The notes beneath the pieces were generated by a model. It saw only the letters and a program-made list of their open reading frames with translations, made no database searches and was not told the origin of the DNA. A stretch of DNA of 64,000 nt from Hyaloscypha bicolor E (lineage: Eukaryota > Ascomycota > Leotiomycetes > Helotiales > Hyaloscyphaceae), in the NCBI RefSeq assembly GCF_002865645.1, contig NW_020194512.1:4381183-4445182 (forward strand), read 5' to 3'. Shown in pieces: positions 12,192 to 23,883 of this stretch; the first letter of the stretch is position 1, and each line of letters begins with the position of its first letter. Made by a program: the position numbers and the translations under genes.

Positions 12192-12473
12192 TGTTGAACT
12201 AGCTAAAGCAATATAGCTAGGGTCACGTGCTTGCAATGTAAACCAAGTAAACGATACTGAATTGACTGCTGTTCTACAGTGGTAAGTAGCCCGTATATAT
12301 AGCCCTGAACCCCCCAAATCACATGCACTAAATCCCTATGCCAGCTGAACCGATTCCAGCTATACAGGGTATTCCAGCTGGACAGGGTATTAAGCCCCTG
12401 GTGCACAGCCCCATGGCGTTCCGTTCCAGGGCTTACTAAGCCTATTAGGGGCCTCAGGCCCCTAATTTCAACA
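12192..12473 (-). mobile_element. Solo LTR, second copy, inverted (282 bp)
   Basis: Bounded by TGTTGAAC and TTCAACA. Its reverse complement matches 3075-3425, including the AGGGGCCTGAGGCCCCT block and the CACGTGACCCTAGC end, but it lacks about 70 bp of the middle. The flanks (TATGC and CAATT) do not form a target duplication, so one side has been rearranged or mutated. Confidence 0.8.
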
Positions 12474-12651
12474 CAATTGATTACAAAGCAATTCGAAGCT
12501 GCGCCCAATTAAACTTAATATAGCTGTAGAACTATTCTTCACTTCCTCTGTCTCTGATTGGCGAGACGCCTACTCCTAATTAAGTTAAAGCGATCCCACA
12601 TCATAGCAAATGCCAGCACCAAAGGAACAACGCCCGCGAGTTCTCTCTAAA

Positions 12652-14676
12652 CTAGGTTACGATTGCGAAAGAAGCGTCCCATGTATAATCTGCCGGGGAA
12701 AAAATTGGAGTAAACACAGTTTCGCCTGGTCCAACCACTAAAAAATCGGAAATACCTTCTGGGGTCTGGGGGCTAACGAGCGTCCAAGTTACAGTAGCTG
12801 TGACGGAACAGGTGTTCTGGACATAATATTGGAGATTAGGGCTGACACCCGGTGCCAGGGTGACAATAATACTCCCACCTGGACAATTCAGAGTTACAGC
12901 ATTGTTGTTCGAAGGAGTAGATAGGAGAGTTGGGCAAGGCTCGGTCGGCGATACAGATGTAGACGTACTGGGGGCCGCCGGCGATGAGGTGGTGCTGGTG
13001 CTAGTAGCGGTGCTTGGAGCAGTAGATACGGTTGAGGGGGGTGTCGATGTAGTTTCTGCAGTGTCACCACTAGTTGTAACGCCAATAGCAATAATCGCCA
13101 ATACAGATTTTATTACATCGATCGGTATTATAGTATTGTCCCTGAATGCGAATTCGTTTGCAAAGGGCTTCAAAGCGGTACATCTCGCGGAAGTGCTGCT
13201 GGAAGTGCTGCTGGAAGTGCTGGATAGGGCTTCCGAGCTCGAAGAGGAGCTTGAGACTGCGGGCTTTGATGCTGTAGGGGTATTATTGTCATTGCTACCT
13301 CCATTTGTGCCCGTACCGTCTCCTCCAACGGGAGGGTCCTTCGGGACGGGTTCAACAATTGGGATTACAATGATGATTGGAACAACGATGCCGTTTTGGG
13401 TAACAGAAGATGTCGTTGTAGATAAAGATGTGCTTAATATATCTCCAGACGGAATTGATATGGACGTAGTTATTAGAGCTCTTGTTATGATCGGCACAGC
13501 CGTGGCAGATCTACTCGATTGAGTCCCGTTGGTTGAGCGGCTTCGTGGGAGAGACGCAGTAACCGGTTTAATAGATGAAGTACTAGTATTCAATGATGTT
13601 GTAGATCTAGTCGATCGAGTCCTGTCGGTAGAGCTACTAGCTGGCTTGTCTAGTCGTATATCGGCAGGTTGGAACTTATTCGATCGTTTTGAACTAGAAC
13701 TACAATCTTTAACGGATCCTAACGGTGGTACAGAATATACGTCTAGGGCAAAAATGACCATCGAATCGGCGTTGACAATCTTTAAACTGGGTGCTAGTTC
13801 TTGGCATCTATAAATCAGTAAGTAATATAATCTAATAAGAAATCCTGAGTAAGTGCCAAAACCACTTACTGATTTGGACCGTATGCTTCGTCCTTACACA
13901 CATTAGAATCCCCAACGATGGATGCTAAATGCTGGGCTTCGTGTAATAAGACAAACCCTTGGCTAATACCAAAGAGATCAACTTTCCATTTTTCGGCACT
14001 TTCTTCAAGACTAAGCGTGATGGTATCGAAAAAAGCTGGACAGAGGCTTATCCAATTTCCCGATTATGTTACCTCAGGTGACGAAGCTGTAGCTGCGTCA
14101 GGAATTCCTTCCTTTATGGGGCAAATTTTTTTGAAATTGCGCCGTCCAAACGAACGGACAGTTGGGCATAGATATACCAGGTCATTTTGACCTAGATAAT
14201 CTATATAGTTTGTTTCCCTTATTGGCTCTATTAGGTTGTCAATTACACCCTGGAAGTTTCTGGTAAGGATATGTGCTTTCATATTATTGTTCGCATTAGC
14301 TATTTACAATATTAGTAAAGCAAACTTAATTAGAGAATAATTTATACATACAAGACCCAAACCAACGATACCAAGAAAACGCATCCAAAACAAGATCAGA
14401 TCCTAACGCAGTAATAGCCGCATTTGCCAGAGTCCGAGCTTCACTGACTGCCGTTTGTATTTGAGTAATTTGGCTAGCTGAACAGCCTCCTCTCTCTACT
14501 ACATTATATATGAAAATATTAGTTATGCCACGCTTGTCTATACCACGATACTATCGATAGCGAGGGTTATTATTAATGTCCATTGATATATTAAACGGAA
14601 TGAGAGAGGTATGTGCTATATTAGAAAGAGTGAAAAATAAGATTAGAAGTCGGAATAGAGTAAAACGACGGGCCAT
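12652..14676 (-). pseudogene. Secreted aspzincin (M35-like) metallopeptidase with mucin-like tail, two nonsense codons
   Basis: ATG at 14676-14674 opens a signal peptide (MARRFTLFRLLILFFTLS). Introns 14300-14351 (52 bp, GTATGT donor) and 13808-13869 (62 bp, GTAAGT donor) give exons 14676-14352, 14299-13870 and 13807-12652, about 636 residues. Around residues 227-231 is HEAQH, the HExxH zinc motif. DEAYG follows 17 residues after the first His, matching the aspzincin D..YG element whose Asp is the third ligand. Then come NADSMVIFALDVY, Ser/Thr-rich linkers and a C-terminal module starting CPTL and ending in VT. TAG at 14551-14553 and TAA at 14064-14066 sit where Gln fits, so the gene is probably dead unless read through. 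Family enzymes are extracellular proteases. The C-terminal module also occurs in the gene at 23884. Confidence 0.8.
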
Positions 14677-15240
14677 ATCGATCAATGCTTATAGCAGCAA
14701 GCAGTTGTTCAGTGACAGTATCAGTTAGTGAAAACAGACTTGATTATAGAATGAAGATTGGATTAAAGGGTCTATATATAAAATCAAGCCAGGATAAGTG
14801 AAACGTGGCCTGTTGTCTCGGAAGAAGCGGACTCGGAAGAATGACTAGGAAAGTCTCTAGAATCTCTTTCTCTCTTTTATACTTTAGTACTCGGGGTATT
14901 AGCTATACCAAGCCTTTTAGCACCTTCCACTATACAGGGGGTTCTCTACTAATGATTTAATACACTGTTTATACCGCTTTTAATAATACCAAGTCTGTAA
15001 TCAAGACAGCTAGTATATAAAATATTAAGGGATTTACTTAAAGTGGCATTCTTGTATATAGACTCATATAAGAGTAATATTTATAGCTGATACCCCGGAT
15101 ATAAAGTACAGGCTCGGTAACGATATTTAATTTCCGGTATAGCGAAATTAAAGGCTCTTAAAGTATTAATAATAATAATAAGGGGAATTTATATAAGTAT
15201 TTTTTATATGAGACAAAACTGAAATATTTAAGCCTTAATA
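14677..15240. other. Upstream region of aspzincin gene, AT-rich
   Basis: No gene seen. Presumed promoter of the minus-strand aspzincin gene near 14700-14800, then AT-rich sequence leading into tandem repeats. Confidence 0.4.
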
Positions 15241-15626
15241 AGGTTTTTCTTAATTAATATATTATCTCGTTTAAAACGGCCCGATATAATAAGAATAGAA
15301 GCCTTATATTACTAGCTATATTACTAATAAATATAAAGTTAGGTTTCTTCTTAATTAATATATTATCTTATTTAAAACAGCCCGATATAATAAGGATATA
15401 AGCCTTATATTACTAGCTATATTACTAATAAATATATAAAGTTAGGTTTCTTCTTAATTAATATATTATCTTGTTTAAAACGGCCCGATATAATAAGAAT
15501 AGAAGCCTTATATTACTAGCTATATTACTAGTAAATATATAAAGTTAGGTTTCTCCTTAATTGATATATTATCTCGTTTAAAACGGCCCGATATGATCAG
15601 GATAGAAGCCGTATGTTACTAGTTAA
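15241..15626 (+). repeat. Tandem repeat, about four units of 100-103 bp
   Basis: Units start at about 15241, 15341, 15444 and 15547. Each has AGGTTTCTTCTTAATTAATA, a GTTTAAAACGGCCCGATATA core and a CCTTATATTACTAGCTATAT tail. Units differ by scattered, mostly C/T-type changes; unit one is 3 bp shorter. The array ends inside the next ORF region. Confidence 0.85.
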
Positions 15627-15910
15627 GAAGTAGGTGCAGCACCGCCTCCGCCAAACATTGTCCGAACGGAGGTTAAGCGCGACGAAGACGAGCTTGTTTT
15701 CTTTCCCGATAGTGAGCTCGTCTGGCTTAGCCCTCTGCCAGTCCCGGTGTTCCCTTGTGTTGGGAAAGTTCCTGTATACGTCGCATTGAACGACGATGCT
15801 AGGGCCAGGTAGGAAGCCGGGACCGGTGCAATCGAGGCACCGTAGGATGAGCATACCGAGGTGTTCATCTCATCTAAGCCCGTTACGTAAGGGATGCTGA
15901 ATGCAGCCAT
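15623..15910 (-). CDS. Small hypothetical protein or exon, Ser/Thr/Gly-rich
   Basis: Open frame of 95 codons reading MAAFSIPYVTGLDEMNTSVC and ending GGGGAAPTS. Composition (Ser, Thr, Gly, Ala) suits the end of a secreted or cell-wall protein, but I recognise no family. A further open stretch upstream on the same strand (15924-16130) could be an earlier exon; no convincing splice pair was found. The frame ends inside the last tandem-repeat unit, so its 3' end may have been altered by that array. GC is near normal, unlike the DNA on both sides. An overlapping plus-strand frame (15901-16182) is equally uncharacterised. Confidence 0.3.
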   Translation of the reverse strand: MAAFSIPYVTGLDEMNTSVCSSYGASIAPVPASYLALASSFNATYTGTFPTQGNTGTGRGLSQTSSLSGKKTSSSSSRLTSVRTMFGGGGAAPTS

Positions 15911-16291
15911 GCACCAGTCGCATCTACCTCTGCGTCAAAACTGATAGGGACTTTCTCGCGTCCTCCACCGAGAACGGGGTTGACGCCAAGCTGGGTAGAG
16001 CTAGTCGGGCAGAGCAACTTGAGTCATCGTTGTCGCTCAGAAACAACCTTGGGATGGTGTCTGAATTGTTGCTTGTGGTTCGAGAGGTTAATGAGGCTAT
16101 TCGTTTGCAAGAAGAAATTGTCGCATGCAAGACAAAAGTGGTGGGGCTCGAGTGCCATGTGATTTGTTCAGCAATCCGATAGTGACCGAAAGACCCAGGG
16201 CCAGCTTCATCGCGCTTTGCGAGGCATTAACTATGCATCGTCCGAGCTCCAAAAGAGAGGGTTTTGCTGTGATCGATATACTATCCTCACT

Positions 16292-16714
16292 ATGTCCGCA
16301 GAAAGTCAGAAGTCTCCATCCAGGATTCCAGTGATCAGAATGAATACAGTATCCTTCCGAGATATAAGTGCTTTTACGAATGACATATCAGCTCTTGCAC
16401 AATATGGAATAAACGAGTTGAATCTCTCCAAGAGTCTTTCGACAGGAATTGGCATTCTGGAAACGCTGTTCGACATTCAGAAGTCACATTTGTTATCGAC
16501 AACATCTGAACAAAAACTTCACTTATGTGCGCTCACAGTTCAGGTATTAAGTTTAGGACTATCCCTTTATTCTCAGAGCTATATTGGGGAGTACCAACCA
16601 ATTTTCTTGGGTAGTTCACTAAATAAAGTCATACTTGCCGGTAGCTCATTAAATCAGATCTGCATTATTGCAAGCCTTCAGGAGCTAGCCTATATGGGAT
16701 TTAATTTAATTTGA
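16292..16714 (+). CDS. Hypothetical protein, probably a truncated 5' gene fragment
   Basis: ATG at 16292 gives 140 residues, beginning MSAESQKSPSRIPVIRMNT and rich in Leu/Ile helices (ALTVQVLSLGLSLYSQSYIG). It reads like genuine coding sequence, with normal codon use and alternating hydrophobic helices. It ends abruptly at a TGA just where the DNA turns AT-rich, so the 3' part has probably been lost to or replaced by a repeat. I do not recognise the family. The frame is also open for 75 bp upstream of the ATG. Confidence 0.4.
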   Translation: MSAESQKSPSRIPVIRMNTVSFRDISAFTNDISALAQYGINELNLSKSLSTGIGILETLFDIQKSHLLSTTSEQKLHLCALTVQVLSLGLSLYSQSYIGEYQPIFLGSSLNKVILAGSSLNQICIIASLQELAYMGFNLI

Positions 16715-16719
16715 TTTAA

Positions 16720-19150
16720 TAATTATTTGCGTCCGGCGGGGTATTAGCAAAACTGGCTACCTCCTATAACCTCCCATAGGGTATAGGAACGTACTAAGCT
16801 ATAGAATTATAGTATATATAGTATTACTACAGAAAGCATTTCTAGTATAAGCGAATATACTATAAGGCTTGTAACTATAAACCTCCTGCAGCCAGTTAGG
16901 GTAGTAACTAGGTTACTTATAAGAGGAAAACCCTCGAGAGTAGCCCTGCGAGAAAAGCTTAAAAGGTGTAACCGAAAGGCCTAAGGTTCAGAGCTAAAGA
17001 ATATAGCGAGTTTTAAGGGCTATAAAGCCCAATAATAAAAGGAAAGTATTAAGATAAATTAAAGTGCCCCCAATTCCTATAGTAAGAAAGCTAATTAGTA
17101 AAATAAGATACCTCTGAGGCCCGAATAGAATAATAGATTAAAAAGCTTTATACTAATGAAAATCCCTTCGGGAAAGGCACTATACTAACCCGGAAGATAT
17201 CTATAAAACAAGAGTCCAGCTTGCTATTATATATATAAGCACCCGTATATTTATTCCTAATTATAGCTTAGTAAGAACAGATTTTAAAGTAAAACTCCGT
17301 AGTAATAAAAAGGTTTATAAAGTCTTCTGGCTAGTTTATTAGGCTAGTAAAATAACTAAATGCCTCTATAGCTATAATAGGTAATATATAAATATATGGT
17401 TTTTATAGCTATTATTCGAATTTCCTAGCTATTTTATAATAGTATATAATATATTCCGGGTCTTTAGAATACCCTATAGAAGCAGATAAGATTAATATTA
17501 GTATAATTAAACTTCTAGTAATATTAAGAGAAGTTCTTATAAATAGAGTATATTACTAGAAAGTAATATAAAATAGGATATAAAAGCCCGAATTCCGGTA
17601 GTAGTTTAATACTATAGTCTAGTTTCTATTTCTTATATCTTATAAAGAGTTTAATACTATACTAGATCTATTAGAAGCTTTATATCTCTTTATAGTATTA
17701 TTTAAAAATTAAGCGAATGCCGCTTATTATTAGTTATAATATAAGACTAGTATTATAGTACTAGAAGGTATTAATATTAGTAAGCTTATTTACTGCCTTA
17801 TTTCCTTTAATTCCTATATATTTAAAACCCTATTTAATATAAATATTATAGGTTTTTATAATTCTTTAATAATTATAAAAGGCCTATTATAAGACTATAG
17901 CTGTATTATTCTATAAGTATTAAATAACTAAGATACTATTTATATAAAGTATAATACAGTATTAACTAATTTCCGGAAAGAAGTTCTTAATTATATAATA
18001 AAGACCTTTTTAAGTATTAATAATTTTTATATTAAAAATATAAGAGAAAGTATTAATAAAGCTATAGCTCTTAAAAATTTAATAATTATTCTAATAAATA
18101 ACCCATTTATAACTTACTAATTTAATGCCTTATTTAGTTTTTTTAGCTTTATTCGAGAAAATTATAATATCTTCTAATAAAAGAGCTATTTACTAGACTT
18201 TAAAATTAGCTAATACTATTATTTTATTAATTTCTTTTATAGGGTCGACTAGATAACCGGAAAAGAAGTAAGATACTATTAGCTTTAAATATAATATATT
18301 AGAGAATAAAATACCTAATTATTATATCTTTATTTTAGAATATTATTTAATACCGGCTTTTTTATTTCTAATTATCTAGAATAAAGTAATTTATTAAATA
18401 AGTAGATATTTCTTATCTATAGTCTATAGATATATTATAAAATATAGTTTTAATTCTTTAAGTATTATTATAGAAATAGTTCTCTAAATTAATAAAACTT
18501 CTTAGTAAATAAGAGTAAATATCTTATTAATTATATTAATATATTATTTGTTTCGGGTATTAACTATAAGCTTATAGTTCTAATAATATATATATAATAG
18601 TTTAATATAGCCTATATATTATATTTTAATATTATAGAATATTAATAGTAAGATATAAATAATAACTACTTTATATAAGCAAAATATAAGTAGCTTATTT
18701 TTAGTTCTAATAAGGCCTCAAATATAGTATAAGACTTTATAGGCTTTTATAATTTATTCTATAATATAATATCTAAATAAGAGCTTATAATTAAACTAGA
18801 TATCTAGCTAGTAAAGAGCGAATTAATTAGATTAATTATAAGAATTTTATTAACTATATATAATAGTATATAATTACTTCTTTTTATTAATAAGTGAATT
18901 ATCTCAAGCTTTTTAAATATAAAAAAGATCTTGTTTCCTTTTTATAAGTAAAGATATTATAGATATTAGAAGCTAGGAGATTAATATTAGTATTTAGTAA
19001 ATATAATATCTAAAATATAATTCGGGGTTCTATATAATATATTTTACTAGATATAGTATATAAATTATTAGTAATAATAGAAATTTCTGGAAAGTATTAT
19101 ATTTAATATTATAATAACTAGTAGTTTCTTTTTCGAGCCTAATTCTAACT
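16720..19150. other. AT-rich RIP-like tract, decayed repeat, unresolved
   Basis: Starts with a less AT-rich 500-bp stretch (16720-17240), possibly the 5' untranslated end of a retroelement (inference). From there it is stop-rich and TA-rich. Short plus-frame runs near 18100-18600 read as protein if TAA/TAG are taken as former Gln codons, suggesting they belong with the frame described at 19153. No family named. Confidence 0.4.
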
Positions 19151-19152
19151 TT

Positions 19153-20940
19153 CAGGTTAGTAAAAAAGCTTTAAATAAGCTAAAAAAAGAAATAGAAGCT
19201 AGTTTTATTTAGTTATATAAATAAGTAGCTTTTTAATAAAAAGAATATTAAATGCCCTTTAGATATCTATAGTAATTATAGTTATTTATTTACTAGAGGC
19301 TATAGTAGCTTTAATATTATAAGTAAATATAGCTATAAGATCTATTATAAAATATTTTAGAAAAATATCCTTATATTATAAATAAGAGTAATTCAAGTAA
19401 TATATTTAATAATAATTCTCTTAAGGCTTTTTGAAATATAAGAAAGTAATATAATAGATCTCTAGAATTAGATAAAGAATTTATTTTTCTTTCTAATCTT
19501 TAATATTATAGCTATTTTAGTAAGTTTCTATATTTATAAAAAGTAGTTAAGAACTAAATACCGGTTATAAAGTCTATAAATAACATATTTAATAATGTTC
19601 TAATAAGACCTAAATAGTCTAACTATAACTCGACTTATTCCGGAAAAGATATTTAATATACTAATAGTCTACTATTTTATATTTTTTAGAAAAATTATCT
19701 ATTTCTAGAAAAAATTCCCAGTTTTATTCCAGTTATTTAATAGATTTTATTCGAGATTATTAGCTATATTAAAGTATCTAAGAACTTCTATATATAGGAT
19801 TTCGGTCTTCTATAATATGTTTTTAATCTAAATATTATTAATTTCTAATAAAAAAGCTTTAAGATTTAAAATAAGCTTATATTATCTAATAATCTTATAT
19901 AGATTCTTATTATTATTAATATAATTAATCCGTTATTTCTAGTATTTCTATTTAGCCTTATAAACTATAATTAGAAATTCCCGAGTTTTAATAGAAACCT
20001 TATTTATATATATATTTCTATATACTAAAAGATATAATTAGTAGGCTTTTTTATATTTTAGTATTTACTAGACTATAGAATTATTCTTTTTATAATCTGG
20101 CTTATTAATAGTTTAAATTATAAAACTAAAGACATCTATAAGTCTCTTTATATAACTATCTAGTTATTATAGATATAAGATATTTTAGGAGTCTAATAAA
20201 CTAGCTATATTATTATTAACTAGTTTTATAAATTTAGGGAAGTTATATTCCGAAATTCAATAATTAAATTAGTTTAAAGAAACTATATCTCGGTTAGAAA
20301 TAATAGTAACCTGAGTTTTATAATTCGAGCTATAATATAGATTAGTTCAGATTAAGATATATATAAAAGAAATATTCGAGAAAGTAAAATTCAGAATATA
20401 TTTATATTTCTGAATTATAACTTTAGAAGCTTTTATAAAATCTATATTATTATTAGTAGACTAGTAAGCGAGTTCTGCCTTGTAATAGACTAGTTATATT
20501 TCGGGTTCAAATATATTATATTAGATATTAAAGTTCTTCTTTACTAGATAATTAGAAAGTATTATAAGATATATAATATAGTCTATAATTTTATAGAAAG
20601 TAGCTATTTATATATATTAAGAATTATATATCTATTAATATTAATTTAGAAAAGATTCCGATTATTAATTAGATAGTATTATTATATTTTAAATCTAGGT
20701 TCTTAATATATATAAGTTATAATATAGGGTCTAACTTCTTATCTAATAGAGTTTTTACTATTTCAGAAATTAACTAGAGTATAATAATTAAAACCCGGAT
20801 AATTCTATATCTTAATTCCCGAATAAATATATAATTCTTAAATATAAACTATATTTATATTTTTAATAAAGGCGGTTTATAGAATTATAATATAGTAGAA
20901 TATTCTTTTACTAATATTTGCCTAATAGACTTATAAGTCC
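19153..20940 (+). pseudogene. Long decayed reading frame of unknown family, stops almost only TAA/TAG
   Basis: One plus-strand frame can be followed for about 590 codons from ALNKLKKEIEAS near 19160 to LLIFA near 20930. Its many stops are TAA or TAG, with almost no TGA, as expected if C-to-T mutation hit CAA and CAG codons. Recognisable-looking segments include NYNSTYSGKDI and YKTKDIYKSLYITI, but I cannot assign a family and see no RT, integrase or helicase motif. It may be the large protein of a mobile element or a decayed single-copy gene. Confidence 0.4.
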
Positions 20941-23883
20941 CGGTTTCTGAACTATTATATATAGTATAAGCTATAGAGCTATTACTAGCTTTTTAATATT
21001 TATTATCTAGTTTAAATTTCATACTATTATTTCTAAAGCTTTTAGTAATAAGATTAGTAATATTAAGGTTTCTATCTATAATTATAGTTTATTAGAAATA
21101 ATTATTAGAGGTTAGGGCAAATAAGATTAGGGCAAATAAGAGAAAGAAAAAAGTAATAGAAATTATCTAAAAGAATTCTTTCTTATATATAGTAACTATT
21201 ATATTTTTCTATTTCTTCGATTTTATAATATTAGTAATAACTAGGCCTAATATCTATAACTAAAGTTATAAGTTAGTTTATATTTATTCTAAAATATAGG
21301 TAAAGAAAAATACTAGTATATTAAATTTCTAATATTTGTAATTACTTTTATAATAGAGGACATTTAATTCTTTCTTAGTCGGCTTAATAATCTTACTATT
21401 TCATTAGTAGGAAATAATAGAATAGTAATTATATCCGGCTAAAAACAGTCTATAATAGTTAGTATATTATATCTTTTTAATATAATTTAGTTCTAAAAAG
21501 CCAATATATTAGTTAATCTAAATACTATAAATATTATAATAAATATATTTTATATATTTTATAGAATTATAGAAATCTTAATAGTCTGGATTATAATAGA
21601 ATATAGTAGTCTTTTTATTAATAGCCTTTAAGGGCTTACTAGTATTAAAGAATCTAAATAAATAAATAAAGGTTAAGAAAAAGATAATTCAAGTAATTTT
21701 GCTAATCTAGGAATTCGGGCTATAATAAAATAGTTAGTAGCTAATAAGTTACTCTATAGTCTGAGCTATAACTTCTTTTTCTATAATCTCGGCTATACTA
21801 ATTATTATAGTTATTTCGAGTCCGGAAATAAAATAAAAGCTAGAAGAAATACCTGAAATAGTATAATTATATTAGATTTCTAGTTATTTAATAGTTTTTA
21901 CCCGAAAGATTCGGGTAATAATTTTAATATTCTTCTAAAAGCTAAATAAGTCTCTAGTTAAGAAATCGGATAATATAATAGCCTATCTAGTCCGGATTAG
22001 TAAGATTAATAGAACTAAAGCTAAAGTAATATCTATAACTTTAGTAGTAAGTTTCTAGTAAAGTATAAATAGCTCCGGTCTATTAAATAGAGCTTAGGGC
22101 TTTACTAAAATTAGAAAATAATAATCTTTTTTCTTTTTCTAGTTTCTGCTACTATTAGCTAAAATAGAATAGAAGAAGCTAAGGAAGGCACTTCCGGAAT
22201 TTAATATAGGTCGATTTCCAGAAAAGGAAATAGATCCCGATTTAATAGACCGAGACTTAATTCCTGAGTTTTTCGGGGTTTTTATAATATCTGTCTAGCT
22301 AATGAATTTTACTAAATTAGTTATAGGTATACTAGAATTTAGTAGGCTTTTAATATAAATAGAAATAGAAATATTAGATTTAGTAAAGAAAGAGTTTATA
22401 AGATATCGGATAATTTTATTATATATATCTTATATAAACTTATACTTATTAGGCTTATTATAGGCAGATATAAACTGGTTTACTATTACTATAAAGTTAT
22501 ATATAATAGTTTACTAGATATAAGCTTTATATTCGAGTATTTTAAATTAGCCGGAAATAGCCTTAGAAGTAGTATTATAGATATATATACTATTACCTAA
22601 GTTAAGATAAGAAAAAGAATTAATATTAAGCTTTTTCTATTTTTTTAAAGTATAATTAAAATTAGTAAATAAGGAGGGGTTTTATAGGCGTATGAAATCC
22701 GTAGTTTAAAGGGCAAATTATAACGAATTTGCTCGGATAGAAGTAGAAAATAATATTACTACCTAGAATAATATATAAAGTATTAGGAAAAATAGAATAA
22801 GGCCTTAGAAATTAATTAGAAAAGTTTCTATATATTCTTAGAATATGAAATAAAAGTTATTAAGTAAATAGTAAGTTTAGGAAAAAAGTTATAAGTGGCC
22901 TATATAGAATCTATAATAGAAGAAAGGCTTTTTATTTTTAGAATAAATTATTCTAATTATATTTAATAAAATAATATATTAAAGTATTACTTATTTATAA
23001 TATATAAAGATATTATTAATATATAGGAGCCGGGTTATTTTATTACTATAAAGCTAATTAAAATAGAATATCTATTATATTTAATAAGAATTTACTATAA
23101 GTATAAGCTTTAGTTAATATTATAGATTAAAATATAGGAAAGATAAGGCCGAGATCGAGATAATATTACCTTAGGTACTATATAGAAAATAAAGATCTAC
23201 TAGAAATAAAGGTAATAGATAAAAGAGTTATAAGTAATATAAAAAAAGAAGAGAGAAATTCTTATAGATAATATTAAAAAGCAGTGCCTTATTTAATATA
23301 TTAAATAATTTAATTTAATTTTAATAAAAAAATATATATATTATTAAGTATTAGTATAGCTAATATCTTAAGAATTAACTTAGTTATATAACTTGAAGGT
23401 AATAGGATATATATAAAGGCAATAGGTATTAAAAATTATCTATTTATAGAATATATATAAGAATACCAAAATTGCCTTATATAGAAAGTTATATTAATCC
23501 CTAATATAATACCTAAAACTTTCTATAAAAGTTTTATATAATAGAAAAATAGTATATTAATCTTTTCCAAGATTTTTATAATAATTAAATTTGGGGAGAA
23601 ATTACGAGACATTTATAAATATATAGTTCTAGACTTCCCAAATCCTCGCTTAGCGAGTTAAACGGATTTTAATACCTGCCGCCTTTATAAATAAGTAACC
23701 GGACCGGATATATAATCTTATATTATATATATACGGCCCTTTTTATAGACTAGACCCTATTAAGTATAGCAGATTTAGGGGAAGTATATTACCTTCCTAT
23801 ATATTGTCTCAAAATCTGGATCTACTATTATTATTGCATCTCAAAAGTCAATAACTTATTATTGCTCACACTAAAGACTCCAA
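20941..23883. other. AT-rich RIP-like tract upstream of secreted-protein gene
   Basis: Stops in all frames; somewhat higher GC at 22180-22280 and 22670-22750. No readable gene. The last 200 bp (from about 23690) return to ordinary composition and presumably hold the promoter of the gene at 23884. Confidence 0.4.

Noticed and set aside
12860..13522. 220-codon plus-strand open frame
   Set aside because: It is the antisense of the Ser/Thr-rich exon of the aspzincin gene; low-complexity coding DNA often opens the opposite strand.
16720..23640. Tad-type LINE element
   Set aside because: I tried both strands for endonuclease and reverse-transcriptase motifs and found none that I would defend.
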